From: Vavraia culicis subsp. floridensis
Lineage: Eukaryota > Microsporidia > Pleistophoridae
Assembly: GCF_000192795.1 (NCBI RefSeq)
Contig: NW_007360654.1
Coordinates: 1 to 16,135 of the forward strand
DNA length: 16,135 nucleotides
Direction of reading: 5' to 3'
Part shown: piece by piece, positions 1-9,536 of the stretch
How the letters are laid out: every line of letters starts with the position of its first letter
How positions within the stretch are numbered: the stretch's first letter is position 1
Position numbers and translations under genes: made by a program
Notes under the pieces: model-generated
Database searches by the model: none
What the model saw: the letters and a program-made list of their open reading frames with translations, nothing else
What the model was told of the DNA's origin: nothing

Positions 1-1
1 T

Positions 2-1582
2 AGTTCCCCACAAAGTTTATCTGATGTCGATCTTGGTGATACAATGCAGAAATTTGATTTCATTACCGATTTATATATTCTGAACTTGACGCATCTACAT
101 GCACATCGGAACGGTGAATCTTGTAAAACAGTGCAAGACTTCATTAGTCTCGAAACGATTCCAAGATTACGTACACTTAAAGTGAAACATATGTTAGTTA
201 CGGATGAATTCTTAGAGAAAGTGAGTAACATGACACTAGAAAGTCTAAATTTTACTGGATGTGTTTTTCTCACTTTCAAGGATACTGTGCAACAATGGGA
301 AGAAATTAAGGTAACTTTTGCAAAGTCTTATGAGACTATCTGCTTCGATAAGTGTCAGAGATGTGTGGAATACTGGTCATCTTATGCTCTATTTCCAAGG
401 CACTGTATAGCGATCAGAATCAATCTAAATAACTGCGTAAAACTACGCAACCTGACGGTAAAAATGGGTAGATATATAAGTGTTATACTCAGTGACCAAA
501 TAATAGATGGTCCACGATATTTATCGTCAGATGAGATGAATTGTAAACTGCTGCTTTCGTCTTCTCAGTGTTATGGTGCTAGACTAGAATATTTAGTAAT
601 TAACATCAGGGATGTAGAGCTAGCTATTAAGTTTTTAAAGGAAATTAACCGAAGCAAACTTAAGCATTTAGTATTAATTTGTTATGAGATTAGATGTATT
701 TGTGATGTTTGTGATATTTCAAATTTATTTAACCTAGATTTTGCCGCTCTTGAAGTTTTAGAAATTGATGCTGGCGGTAATGATTTGGAGTTGAGGGATA
801 AGAGCACAATTGAAGTAAAAATGAAAAAGTTGGAAACACTGAGAATAAATTGCTGGTGTGTGGATGATCGACTAATCCAAATGATAACTGAGCTGGAAAT
901 GTTGAAACATCTTGAAATGCTTGTAAAAAGTTGGGATGTCAATTATGAACTTTTATGGAGACGACTGAGCAATTTAAAAGGACCAATAGAAAAACTCTTT
1001 GTTAGTTCTGATCAGACCATTAGTGAATTGGTAAGGTCGATAGAACCTTTGAACAAGCTAAAAGAATTTTACATAGACGGTAGATCCATATTTCCATTGT
1101 CTGATAGCCTCGCCAATCGAAATGATGATGAATTTCAACTTGCAAAAGTTGATCCGAACAAACAGAATTTGGTGAAGAGCAGGAATGTGGTGCATCTAAA
1201 ACTCCACACTCTTCATATTGGCATAGATTCAGCTTATGAAGAATTAATCGAACTTATGTTGTGTCAAGATTCTGAAGCTTTCGCGGATATTAAGAAACTG
1301 GTGATATTTGAAGCACCAACAGATTCTTGGACAAGATTAGAAAGAATTCAGAAGTTATCAGAAATTTCGCCAGATCTGCTAAATAACTTGATCGAAAATA
1401 TTTTTGAAACTTTCAACCAGCTTGATGTACTTGTATTCTGTTATAAGAGTTCTCGCATATCTGGAGAAAAGGCTCATATTCTCCGTAAGCTTTTTTCAGA
1501 GAAGTGTAGATCGTTTAAGGAGCGATGCGATTGGTCAGATAATTGCAATGAGGAACGAACCATTTTCGAGCTTCATAAGTAA
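2..1582 (+). CDS. Divergent leucine-rich-repeat protein, 5'-partial at window edge
   Basis: The frame is open from base 2 with no stop before the first ATG at 44, so the gene probably begins outside the window and ATG 44 may be internal. From that ATG the product is 512 residues. It shows irregular leucine-rich segments spaced roughly as in ribonuclease-inhibitor or F-box type LRRs, for example LRTLKVKHM, LEYLVINIRD, LKHLVLICYE, LEVLEIDAGG, LETLRINCW and LKHLEML. No catalytic motif, transmembrane span or signal peptide is visible in the part seen. Cysteines are frequent, including a CQRC pair near residue 105. Large families of divergent LRR proteins are known in several microsporidia and are usually lineage-specific. 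A protein-binding role is inferred from the repeat type only. The stop is TAA at 1580-1582, followed by AT-rich non-coding DNA. Confidence 0.75.
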   Translation, partial: SSPQSLSDVDLGDTMQKFDFITDLYILNLTHLHAHRNGESCKTVQDFISLETIPRLRTLKVKHMLVTDEFLEKVSNMTLESLNFTGCVFLTFKDTVQQWEEIKVTFAKSYETICFDKCQRCVEYWSSYALFPRHCIAIRINLNNCVKLRNLTVKMGRYISVILSDQIIDGPRYLSSDEMNCKLLLSSSQCYGARLEYLVINIRDVELAIKFLKEINRSKLKHLVLICYEIRCICDVCDISNLFNLDFAALEVLEIDAGGNDLELRDKSTIEVKMKKLETLRINCWCVDDRLIQMITELEMLKHLEMLVKSWDVNYELLWRRLSNLKGPIEKLFVSSDQTISELVRSIEPLNKLKEFYIDGRSIFPLSDSLANRNDDEFQLAKVDPNKQNLVKSRNVVHLKLHTLHIGIDSAYEELIELMLCQDSEAFADIKKLVIFEAPTDSWTRLERIQKLSEISPDLLNNLIENIFETFNQLDVLVFCYKSSRISGEKAHILRKLFSEKCRSFKERCDWSDNCNEERTIFELHK

Positions 1583-2801
1583 AAATTAAGTTATTTTTCG
1601 ATATTCTGGTGCTGATCATTTCTTTTTATGATTGTAATGATCTCAGGTCTCATTGTTCATGGTATTCAAGCAATCTACAACATATTAACGATATGAGCCA
1701 ACAGCATGAATGATGCTATCAATCTAAACACAATGGATTGTGTCTCTTGCATATGATCAACGCCATTGCTGCAGAAAATTTGTTGATATGAACAATTAAG
1801 ATCTTTGTTGGTTCGTAAAGCAATCTAAAACCGCTTGTGTTGAGGCCACCGCACGGTCATGTTAACAGTAATGAAATATTTACCAAAAGTAAGAGCTGGT
1901 ATGATGTTGTAATCTATTCGAACATACTACGGATGACATGTCATTCAAGAAAGCAATTCGTACCGTATGTTGTGAGATAGTCTAACTGTCATGCACCGAT
2001 AAAACGTGACATGTTCTAGATTTGCTAATTTCATGAATTCACCTCCATTGTTTTAGAAAATTGTTGCTGTTAATACAGCAACTGATGAGCTGCATTAATA
2101 AATGCATGTTGGCACATTCATGTTTGTCTACTGCCTGACAGATATTGACAGGAGAAAATGGTCGTTCTGTGAAAAGTATAAGTGAAAAATCGTTTAGCAT
2201 CTTTTATAAATAATAACAATAAGTTGAGTATTGAGCACGCTTTCCTGACTGGGTGTTAGGTTACCAAGAATCACATTTATCTGTAGATCCCGAGAAGAAA
2301 AGTTTTTCGAGGAGTCGTGCAAATCACGGCTTGCATGTTAAGATCTCTGTTACGGTTGCAGTACACCTTTCTGTTATAGTGATGATGCACATAAAGATGT
2401 TGACAAGCTAACGCACTGATTTACCTGTGTACCAAGAGCCAGTAGACATGGTCAGTCTTGGCAGATTATAACAGTAAGTTGTTTAGATGATGTTTATATG
2501 AAAAAATGAACATACTTTTACTGGAAAAATTGCTGATTAACACAGCCAGCAAGCTCTTTAGCAGGTCTTAAGCTTCAAGCTGCTTTGTCCTGTATTTTGT
2601 TGAATAAACTGGATCAGTATATGACAGATTGGAGCAACATAAGATTCAAAATATGCCGGAAATTTCTAGGAAGGATAATATAATCTTTACCTAATAAATC
2701 TTTTCATTGTAAACATATTACCTTTACTATGCATCTTAGCATGGTAAGATAATTGAACAAAAACAGAACATAAAAATGGCTTGAACGTTTAATTAAATCT
2801 G
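1583..2801. other. Intergenic, no gene recognised
   Basis: About 1.2 kb between the convergent ends of the LRR gene and the Cys-repeat gene. No ATG ORF of useful length is present on either strand. AATAAA-like hexamers occur, for example near 2604 and 2694. Two small perfect hairpins sit close together at 2064-2081 and 2091-2106. No tRNA A/B boxes were found. Confidence 0.6.
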
Positions 2802-3707
2802 CTAACTTTTGTTGTATCCACCATTTTGCCATGCACTACGTAGCTTTCTCTTTTTTTCTTTTTTGTCTCCTGATACACAAAAAAAAAGGAAAACCAAAAG
2901 GAATAAAAACGGAAATGCACAAACTCCTACAATGAGGGCAGCGTTACCCGAAACTGGTTCATATGCAGGTTCAATCGGTGCGAGGGTGGGAACATGAGGA
3001 AGCTCCCTCTTTGGACCAAAATCAATACCATTGACAATCGAAACACCTTGACAGTGTATATTATTCTCAGAGTCGATGCAAAATAATTCAACCAGCTCTA
3101 TTGTGCTAGCATCAGGTCTTTTAGTACCATCATACGTGTCGCAATTCACAACTCCAAAATTATTTTTAGAACAGATCGCCTCGAAATTAACTGTCTTATC
3201 ATAACCTAATGGTTGATACGGCGATTCCCCAAAACATTTCATGTGTTTACGATCAGTTTGGCAACTTGTTCTTAATCCAAATATTTCTTCGCTACTCGAT
3301 TCAAAGGAGGACCTAGGTTCTGCAAAAGTGATAAAACCTTTGCATCTGTATTTATCTTTTTCAGTTTCTTTACATCTCACATCAAAGGTATCCGCACAGA
3401 TAGACATATCCTTCTTATCGCGTAATAATATTCTACATTCAGCATTACCATCCTTTTTACGACATCCTGCGTAAAACTTGATCTTCTTGGAATGACTGCG
3501 TTCCGTGTTAGTCTGTGGTTCATGACTTAGCTCATTCGGATTTGTCACGCCATGTCCTACTTCCGATGTACTTCCAATACGGTCTTCTGCCACTGTGCCA
3601 AGAGTATGCGATTCATTACCATGTGTTAACTCCTCAGTATCCTGTTTATCCTCTTCTTTACTCTTTTCGGTGTTACTATTAACGTGTGAAGTGCTGTTAC
3701 GTACCAT
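2802..3707 (-). CDS. Cys-pair repeat protein with one C-terminal transmembrane span
   Basis: A 301-residue protein of unrecognised family. Residues 1-75 are hydrophilic and rich in Ser, Thr, Glu and His. Residues 76-225 hold five degenerate repeats of 30-37 residues, each with a cysteine pair: 82/91, 112/122, 149/158, 179/189 and 210/219, with 8 or 9 residues between them. A hydrophobic or aromatic run precedes the first Cys. A Pro-rich stalk (237-254) leads to one membrane span (about 255-279) and a Lys/Arg-rich tail (281-301). Regular paired cysteines suggest disulfide-closed hairpins in an extracytoplasmic domain, but no N-terminal signal peptide is visible. An in-frame TAA four codons upstream of ATG 3707 prevents a simple extension. 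It could be tail-anchored, or a short first exon carrying the signal sequence may be missing. A surface or host-facing role is only a guess. Confidence 0.75.
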   Translation of the reverse strand: MVRNSTSHVNSNTEKSKEEDKQDTEELTHGNESHTLGTVAEDRIGSTSEVGHGVTNPNELSHEPQTNTERSHSKKIKFYAGCRKKDGNAECRILLRDKKDMSICADTFDVRCKETEKDKYRCKGFITFAEPRSSFESSSEEIFGLRTSCQTDRKHMKCFGESPYQPLGYDKTVNFEAICSKNNFGVVNCDTYDGTKRPDASTIELVELFCIDSENNIHCQGVSIVNGIDFGPKRELPHVPTLAPIEPAYEPVSGNAALIVGVCAFPFLFLLVFLFFCVSGDKKEKKRKLRSAWQNGGYNKS

Positions 3708-6588
3708 TATAAGTTGTTATATTCATTTTTGCGGTGCTTAAATACTTTCAACGATATATTAATTAGCCATATACAAAAATATTGCATATTTTAGGTTAAT
3801 ATGCTCTATCGAGCAAAGAATTCGTATGCAAACACACAATTCGTGTTTAAAGAGTAATCAATGCTTGTACTGATTGATGAGCATTTTCTCTTTTTTTTAG
3901 TACGTGCGTATTGAATGGCTGTGAACACGGCAGTAAATTACGCTTTTATTATTTTGAATCACAATTAATGATATATGAGGGATTTTGAGAGTACTGTAAC
4001 AATTAAATGAATTTAACTAAAATTTTAAAAAAGAAGAGAAAAAAATGAAAAGCAATAATTTGAATGAAAATACGTACGGTCTATCAAATTGTATACATAC
4101 GTACAAATATTTTATTTGTTTTCCTGCTCTGTATTACTGGTTGAAAAAATGGCGTACTAAATTTAACTATCACACCTATTCCTTTTTGGGTTGATGCGAT
4201 AAAAATTAATGAAGAAACTTTTAAACAACTTATACTCGGCTTAGGACAGAGTATAACATGGTTTTGTACCAATGTAGAATATTTAAGGCTGTACAATATT
4301 TTTAGCAGTAAATATTATTATTCTTTTTAGAAGGTGCTCATACTATTGAGGTAGTGTACCACTTACCACAACCATACGCTGGTACTGAACGCTTGTTTGT
4401 GATCTGCGCTACTGGACCTTAAGAATGGCCTTGTTATTAACGTTGAGAAGGCTTAGTATACGAAATATTAACTGTGTAATAAATTTTTCGATACTGTTAT
4501 GAATTTATAGAAAGATTTGTGGTAGATATAAAAAAATAGAGATTGAAAGCACTTTCCTACAGATAAACCTTAAAGGTTGATTAAACATAACAAGTATTGT
4601 TGATTCTTCTCGCCGTGATGTATTTCAACTACAAGACGATTAGCTACGTTTTTTTGTTTATTTTAAATTAGTACGTGTTCCATACGACTTTAGACTTGAG
4701 ACATTCTTAACAGAAATTAATGTTCTGAATAAAGAAAGAACAGCGTTAAAACATAATTGGTTTCCAGATGGCAAAAAAACTGGTAATCAAACAATGGAAC
4801 CGATCTCTTCATTCACAGAGACCAGGTTCGATTTTCTTTTATCAGACAAATTTGTGAAAGTATTCAAATGATCCCCGCACAGTTATACTCGATGAGACAT
4901 GCTAGCCGCAGAAAGTATGTTCAAAGGACAAGAAATATTAACCCGAAATAGCATGTGACAAACAGAGACGTTCATGAGGGGCTTAGGACAACCACCATTG
5001 CGAGATACTTTACAGTATAAGACTCAGGAACTTCCTTGATTGCCAGTGCATCCTTGACCTCCGAGACGGAATTATCTTCATAAGCAAAAAATTTCGTGGC
5101 TGTGGTAGGCTGCACACCCTAGGATTACAAATTGCTCACGACAATTTTATATAAAAATTACCACACTCATTCTATCAAACATATTTCTTGAAAATCTATA
5201 CCAGCTATAACTTTGGTCATCAGCACCAGCAGCCTATTTTATACAATATTGTGCTGAGGTTGTGGAATAATATGCGGTTATCTCATGAGAGAGCATCGAT
5301 ACCTGCAATTATTCTTTAACTCTGTTCAGGCTCGCTATCGACAGACTCAAAGCTGAGAATCTCTGATAAACACAGCCGTTATATACCTATCACTACGAGT
5401 TGACACTTTTCATTTTTCTAATAACCACTTTTGCTCAACATAATACAGAGAGGCCCGTATAATTTCCTTTAATTTACCACAATTAGACTCATACACCCTA
5501 CAAAGCACTCACATGGGCCAATGAACGTGAAAATTTGCCGAACCGTTCGTACTTGGATGTCACAACTCATATACACTTCAGCACTGAACAGCTTCATCCA
5601 ATTTATTTTTGTGATATATTCACTCTGTTCATAAATAACGCATAAAAAGACAAAATTCGTAACCAACAATTAACTTTATATGACCAGTCATCAAAAACGC
5701 AGAACACAAGAGATGATAGAATCATAATCCAGGAGAAATAACATGCTTGTCACAGATAGCTAATTTGGTTCACTAAACAAACAGGTACTGCTGATTTTCA
5801 ATATATTTAATAATTTCTATTTTCTCACTAACAGTACATTTATTTACCTTTTCATACCAAATTGCTATCACCTCACTTCAACATCAGGTCAAATATCCTC
5901 TTCACAAATATTAATGATCATTCTACGTTAGCCCTGAACACTCCATTCGTTGCGTATAAATTAATTTTAATCAACCATCTCTCTGGTTTATCAGCACTTA
6001 TGCTCATCCTGCGCTTAAATGCTTTAATCATCGTTCATGACCACATTGCGCCCATGCTTCCTCTTCTTGTACCGTAAATCTTAGATTGGGCTGATAGGTA
6101 TGCCACTTCCGTCACCACCTAGGATAAAGTCGATCACCTCATTTCTAAAAACGTATCCGTTACCTTCGCTCAGCACCATCCAAACAAACACAACTCTTCT
6201 GGTTCGCAGACCCGATCACGAACAGGCTCGTTCACTTGTAATTTTATAGCTGACCAAATAGCACGAAGATCTGCCTGTGTCATGTGCACGATGCCGCTCC
6301 TACAACCAAAAATGCGCTACCGCACTATGCACAGGATACGGCGCTTTTCATAGCTCAGAACAACAGAAATAACACGATTCTCATACCTTGAGATACTTCT
6401 CTGTACGCGTTCAACCAAAATGTACGAGATTTAGCTGTTATCTCAAGATAAAATGATAAATCGTGGTGCTACCGCTAACACGTGTGCAAGAAGATCGCTA
6501 ATCAATCATCATTTATCCATAATTAACAATACGGCTCTACAAGCTCGTCTACAACTGCCAAACGGTTACAACTACGGCATTCACACTG
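3708..6588. other. Long gene-poor region
   Basis: Nearly 2.9 kb without a convincing gene. Up to about 5.85 kb the DNA is AT-rich and ATG ORFs are no longer than about 70 codons. From about 5.86 kb to PSP1 the base composition becomes more balanced, but still no recognisable protein appears. Stop-free stretches at 4638-4868 (+) and around 4975-5118 (-) read like protein in places, but stretches of this length are expected by chance at this base composition. No tRNA, rRNA or intact transposon domain was seen. Old decayed mobile DNA is possible but not shown. Confidence 0.6.
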
Positions 6589-7245
6589 TCATTCCAGCAA
6601 TTCTCTCAGATGATGATTGCGGCTCTTACCGATGGCACACATCCATATTCTGATCTTGTACTCCTTGTACAGGTTCTTCACCAGCTCTCTAAAATCTATT
6701 TTGTACTCCGAGCTGAAGAAAAAGGTGAGCTTGTTCATGTCCCACTGATATTCACACTTGTCGATCACCATGTTCAGCATCTCGCTTTTAACCCGTGCTC
6801 TACAGTCCGCCAGTGCAATCTTTTCTTTCCTCGCCTTCAGCTCGATAATCTTGAGATCGTTCTCACCCGCCCGCCTGAAGATCTTCTTCGGGTGCAGCTC
6901 CTTGTTGCTCAGATTCTTGTCTATCTTGTATATCAGCGACACATACTTTTTTTTCTTGATCTTGGCGACCACCATTCCACAGTCCATTCCCCTGTCTGCC
7001 TCTAAAATGACAGACTCGCCCAACAAGTACGAATCATCCGCATACCCGATGTTCATTCTCCCAGAGTTGAACTCTACAAGATAAATGACCTCGTTCAGAG
7101 ACTCGATTAGCTCTGCTGTGGTGGACGGTTCCTTCTTAGGGGAGAAGGGAGCAGTGCCAACGATGCGATACTCCTTCTCCAACCACGATGCGCTTGTGAA
7201 TTGCCAGGGATTGTTTACATGGATGAAGAAAAACGAGGATTTCAT
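6589..7245 (-). CDS. PSP1: PSP1 C-terminal domain protein
   Basis: A 218-residue protein matching the PSP1/RicT (YaaT) family. Residues 80-92 (VILEADRGMDCGMV region) fit the family's conserved 'EADRG-D-G-V' block. Residues about 117-204 form the PSP1 C-terminal domain, with the signature segments CEYQWDMNKLTFFF (164-177), IDFRELVKNLY (183-193) and YKIRIWM (196-202). Fungal Psp1 was found as a high-copy suppressor of DNA polymerase alpha mutants, and family members are linked to RNA or ribonucleoprotein bodies. The biochemical activity is not established. This copy is short: the long low-complexity N-terminus of fungal Psp1 is absent, as expected in a reduced genome. The start at 7245 is the only ATG after an upstream in-frame TAA. 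A CCC run lies about 20-25 nt before the ATG. Confidence 0.9.
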   Translation of the reverse strand: MKSSFFFIHVNNPWQFTSASWLEKEYRIVGTAPFSPKKEPSTTAELIESLNEVIYLVEFNSGRMNIGYADDSYLLGESVILEADRGMDCGMVVAKIKKKKYVSLIYKIDKNLSNKELHPKKIFRRAGENDLKIIELKARKEKIALADCRARVKSEMLNMVIDKCEYQWDMNKLTFFFSSEYKIDFRELVKNLYKEYKIRIWMCAIGKSRNHHLRELLE

Positions 7246-7472
7246 TGCTATTTTCCCGATTGAAGGGCACGAATTTTTTCTTTTTTATTGCCATCAAAAT
7301 AAAAACTGTTTTAGAAATGAAAGAAACTACACGTTTTAACTCTGCAGTGGTTCTACACAGCATAAGACTTGCCATAAACAGCAAATGCCGCTTTTTTTCG
7401 TTCCAGGACAGGCTGTGTTTAGAATTATAAAAATGGTAAATTTTAAACACAATTTCAAAAAAGGTTATTAAT

Positions 7473-7739
7473 TTATAATTGTAAAGCCACCTCTTGTGCG
7501 CGTTTACTGCCGTATTGCTGCGACCTGAGCGTATGTATCGCGAGCACATCATCTGTTTTGTCCACCAATATTCTCTTTCTGTCTTTTTTTCGCCGAATGT
7601 TTTTAATCTGCAGTTTTTTGGCTAAATTTTGGAATGCGCTGTCACATGTCAAATCACAATTAAATTTAAAACGATACTCACAATGCATTAGATACGGTGC
7701 CTTGCTGTGCTTGGCCCACAACATGTGCCGGCCAGGCAT
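7473..7739 (-). CDS. Possible small hypothetical protein
   Basis: A minus-strand ORF of 88 codons from its first ATG. The open frame extends nine more codons to a TGA stop without another ATG. The predicted product is basic, with a KNIRRKKDRKR segment followed by ILVDKTDDVLAIHTL, which reads like real protein. No family was recognised. It lies about 230 bp upstream of PSP1 on the same strand. A first exon upstream is possible because an AG-ended pyrimidine-poor junction (TTAAATTAAG) precedes the first ATG, but no GTAAGT donor was found. It could equally be a chance ORF, since an overlapping frame is open on the other strand. Confidence 0.3.
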   Translation of the reverse strand: MPGRHMLWAKHSKAPYLMHCEYRFKFNCDLTCDSAFQNLAKKLQIKNIRRKKDRKRILVDKTDDVLAIHTLRSQQYGSKRAQEVALQL

Positions 7740-7766
7740 GTTTTTTACACTTAATTTAATTATCAC

Positions 7767-8266
7767 GTTGGTTACTCCTCATTTCACCGTGCCATACCGC
7801 TCACAGACAGAGCTCAGCCAAACGTTTACAAATTTACATTTGCCCATCAAATATTGCCGTGATCCTCATCTACGGCCACGATCACAAGCACACACATCGT
7901 TTCATCGCTACAAGAAGCAACAGCATGCGCAGATTCTGAAGGGCCTGCAGCTCATAGAGCAATTGCGTTTTTGTGCCGTGCTCACCATTTTTACCACCCG
8001 GTACCAATCAAAAACGGATTTACATAGAACAGTCTTCTGCGAGAGCACTTCTACGTCAAGATGACACTTTGTACCTTATATGGTAATAAGCATCGTGTTG
8101 CCCATCACATGCCATGTTTCCTGCACAGACACCCCGTGAGATACCCCACATTACCAGCATAGCACATTCATCCCAGCCCAATTCACAGTCCTGTGAATTA
8201 CCAATTAATACCCCCCTCCCATCCATTTCGTTATTTTTCATCCCAACCACATACCCTTACCACCTC
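7767..8266. other. Intergenic region upstream of RPA14-like gene
   Basis: About 500 bp. The first 280 bp hold no supported ORF; a plus-strand open frame is present but begins at a non-ATG codon. The last 150 bp, from about 8115, are C-rich on the + strand with many CCC and CCCC runs, ending in a ...CCCTTACCACCTC leader directly before the ATG. Confidence 0.5.
8114..8266 (+). promoter_or_regulatory. C-rich leader of the RPA14-like gene
   Basis: This stretch is visibly enriched in C on the coding strand, including runs near 8131, 8211 and 8256, and is poor in G. CCC-like motifs just upstream of start codons are an established feature of microsporidian genes. The frame happens to stay open here, so an upstream ATG at 8114 gives a longer ORF. 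The extra 51 residues are low-complexity Pro/Ser/Thr and look like translated leader. Confidence 0.45.
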
Positions 8267-8554
8267 ATGTACATCACGAGCAACAGCACGATAATCCCCC
8301 AAACTGACATAAAAGTGGTAGGAAAGGTAACAAAAATCGATTCTCCATTCATTTTCCTTCAGTACAACGGCAGCACCGTAAAAATAAAATACAATAATTT
8401 GCACAAGTACACCAAAAATACGTTGGTGGTCACGGGCACATACAGTGATGGTGTGCTTGAGGAGAAGTATGTTGATGAGCTGGATGATGAGTTTGATGAA
8501 AAGCTGTTTTACAGGGTGGTAGGTGCTATGGAGAAGTACAACGATGTTTTTTAG
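8267..8554 (+). CDS. RFA3: Replication protein A 14-kDa subunit-like (Rfa3/RPA3), OB-fold
   Basis: A 95-residue single OB-fold protein. The order of segments matches RPA14: IKVVGKVTKI (15-24) as the first strand block, FIFLQYNGSTVKIKY (28-42) with the Gly-containing turn, NTLVVTGTYSDG (51-62) as the next strands, and a C-terminal helix FDEKLFYRVVGAMEKYNDVF (76-95) resembling the 'FDLGLYNEAV' helix that trimerises with RPA70 and RPA32. RPA binds single-stranded DNA in replication, repair and recombination. The start at 8267 is chosen because homology begins just after it and the preceding sequence is a C-rich leader. It is shorter than the animal and yeast proteins (about 120 residues), mainly at the N-terminus. 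A Ten1-like CST subunit is an alternative, since both are small OB-folds. Confidence 0.72.
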   Translation: MYITSNSTIIPQTDIKVVGKVTKIDSPFIFLQYNGSTVKIKYNNLHKYTKNTLVVTGTYSDGVLEEKYVDELDDEFDEKLFYRVVGAMEKYNDVF

Positions 8555-8605
8555 GTAGTAAATTATTGTTTGATGTGCTTGTACCATTGGTTTTGCTTTA
8601 TTCAT

Positions 8606-8705
8606 CATTTTATAATAATTGTTTGCGGTGTTGGTCTGAACATGCTAAATTTAAACATTTTATAATAATTGTTTGCGGTGTTGGTCTGAACATGCTAAAT
8701 TTAAA
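8606..8705. repeat. Perfect 2 x 50-bp tandem duplication
   Basis: Units 8606-8655 and 8656-8705 appear identical over 50 bp; each begins CATTTTATAATAATTG and ends GCTAAATTTAAA. It lies about 50 bp after the stop of the RPA14-like gene. With no visible divergence between copies it is either very recent or an assembly artefact. The unit has no obvious coding content. Confidence 0.9.
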
Positions 8706-9365
8706 TTTATCTGCCATATCACGCCGTTTATGGCTGCCCCTCAGCTGCTTTTGTAACTGCCTGTTTAATTAGCACAGATAATGAATCGTTATATCACGGT
8801 CAATGCTTGGTCCCTTTACCGCTAACAATTCAAGACGGGGTAAAAACAAGGTTGCCATTCGTGTTGCACTGAACAGGCCTGCCAATACGCACCGTATTGT
8901 TGCTCAGTGATCTACGATTACATCGGTCTCAGCACATAATTTTATTTGCGCACACCACACATACCGAGCGATAGTTCGACGGTTGAATGTCAAGCCTTTG
9001 GCACTTCAAGAGTGCATCAAGCTTACGATAAAGGAAACATAAATGTTTTGGTTGTTATTGCAGTGATCGTACACAGTACGATCACCAGAGTTTAGCCTTT
9101 AGTATTTTGGTTTGTTTACGTTCGTATTTTTGTTTAAACCATGGCCAGCACCTCACCATATTATTCTTGTACTCGTCCTTGTTTGTCATCTTGACCGTGC
9201 ATTCCATGTTAGAGCTGCAGAGTGGTAATTAATCCCTTTTAGTATTTTTATCTTTTTGCTTCATTTTAGTCTTTCTGTTCCTTCCGTTTGTATCAATTAT
9301 TCGTCCCATTTTTATCGACCCTTCTGTCCCAATTCCCCTCAATGATTAATCGCGTTTGTTTACCG
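8706..9365. other. Intergenic, no gene recognised
   Basis: No supported ORF is present. The only structure noted is a strong short hairpin at 9063-9085. The region lies between two plus-strand genes and could hold a short RNA, but no snRNA, SRP RNA or tRNA motif was recognised. Confidence 0.5.
9063..9085. repeat. Perfect 10-bp inverted repeat with 3-nt loop
   Basis: GTGATCGTAC (9063-9072) and GTACGATCAC (9076-9085) are exact reverse complements around the loop ACA. As RNA this is a stable 10-bp hairpin. It lies about 500 bp after the RPA14-like gene and about 450 bp before the LRR gene. A function as a processing signal, protein-binding site or part of an RNA gene is possible but unproven. 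Confidence 0.85.
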
Positions 9366-9536
9366 TACACCCATTCACAGCTCACCCCTCGTACCCTCCC
9401 CACACAAATACCTCACCCCCCCTTCCCATCGCACCATCCACTAATAAACACGGCCACCATAAACATCCTATCCCATCACTCATCCCTAACAGTGTTTCAA
9501 ACAAAATATAAAAAAACATCCAAACAACAACATTAA
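9366..9536 (+). promoter_or_regulatory. C-rich upstream leader of the LRR gene
   Basis: The 170 bp before ATG 9537 are strongly C-rich and G-poor on the coding strand, with CACCCCTCG, CCCTCCCC, CACCCCCCCTTCCC and CATCCCTAAC runs. The last 30 bases are A-rich, ending CAACATTAA before the ATG. This resembles the leader of the RPA14-like gene. Confidence 0.4.

Noticed and set aside
2064..2110. Hammerhead-ribozyme-like CTGATGA followed by a stem
   Set aside because: The GAAA that must follow the second stem is missing (TGTTGG is found instead), and no cleavage triplet with matching outer stem is seen.
2378..2425. C/D-box snoRNA-like GTGATGA ... CTGA
   Set aside because: There is no terminal stem around the boxes and no guide sequence can be argued. 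These short motifs are common by chance.
4330..4422. Short plus-strand open stretch starting after TTTTTAG (EGAHTIEVVYHL...)
   Set aside because: It is about 31 codons with no ATG, well within chance, and no donor partner was found.
4815..4835. tRNA B-box-like GGTTCGATTTT
   Set aside because: It does not complete the GGTTCGANTCC consensus, and no A box or acceptor stem was found at the right distance.
4638..4868. A 75-codon stop-free plus-strand stretch that reads like protein, followed by more frame with mainly TGA stops
   Set aside because: It has no suitable ATG. Stops downstream occur at about the random rate, and several such stretches are expected by chance across six frames of this region. 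No family was recognised.
4975..5220. Minus-strand protein-like stretch (ATKFFAYEDNS...) with a possible intron ending TGTAATCCTAG near 5121
   Set aside because: Only 48 codons are open, the donor candidates are weak (GTAATT or GTGAGC), further upstream stops are frequent, and no family match was recognised.
6610..7084. Plus-strand ORFs opposite PSP1
   Set aside because: They are shadows of the PSP1 coding sequence, whose family signature is unambiguous on the minus strand.
7558..8064. 168-codon plus-strand open frame
   Set aside because: It opens at a non-ATG codon, has no recognisable family and overlaps a competing minus-strand ORF and intergenic DNA.
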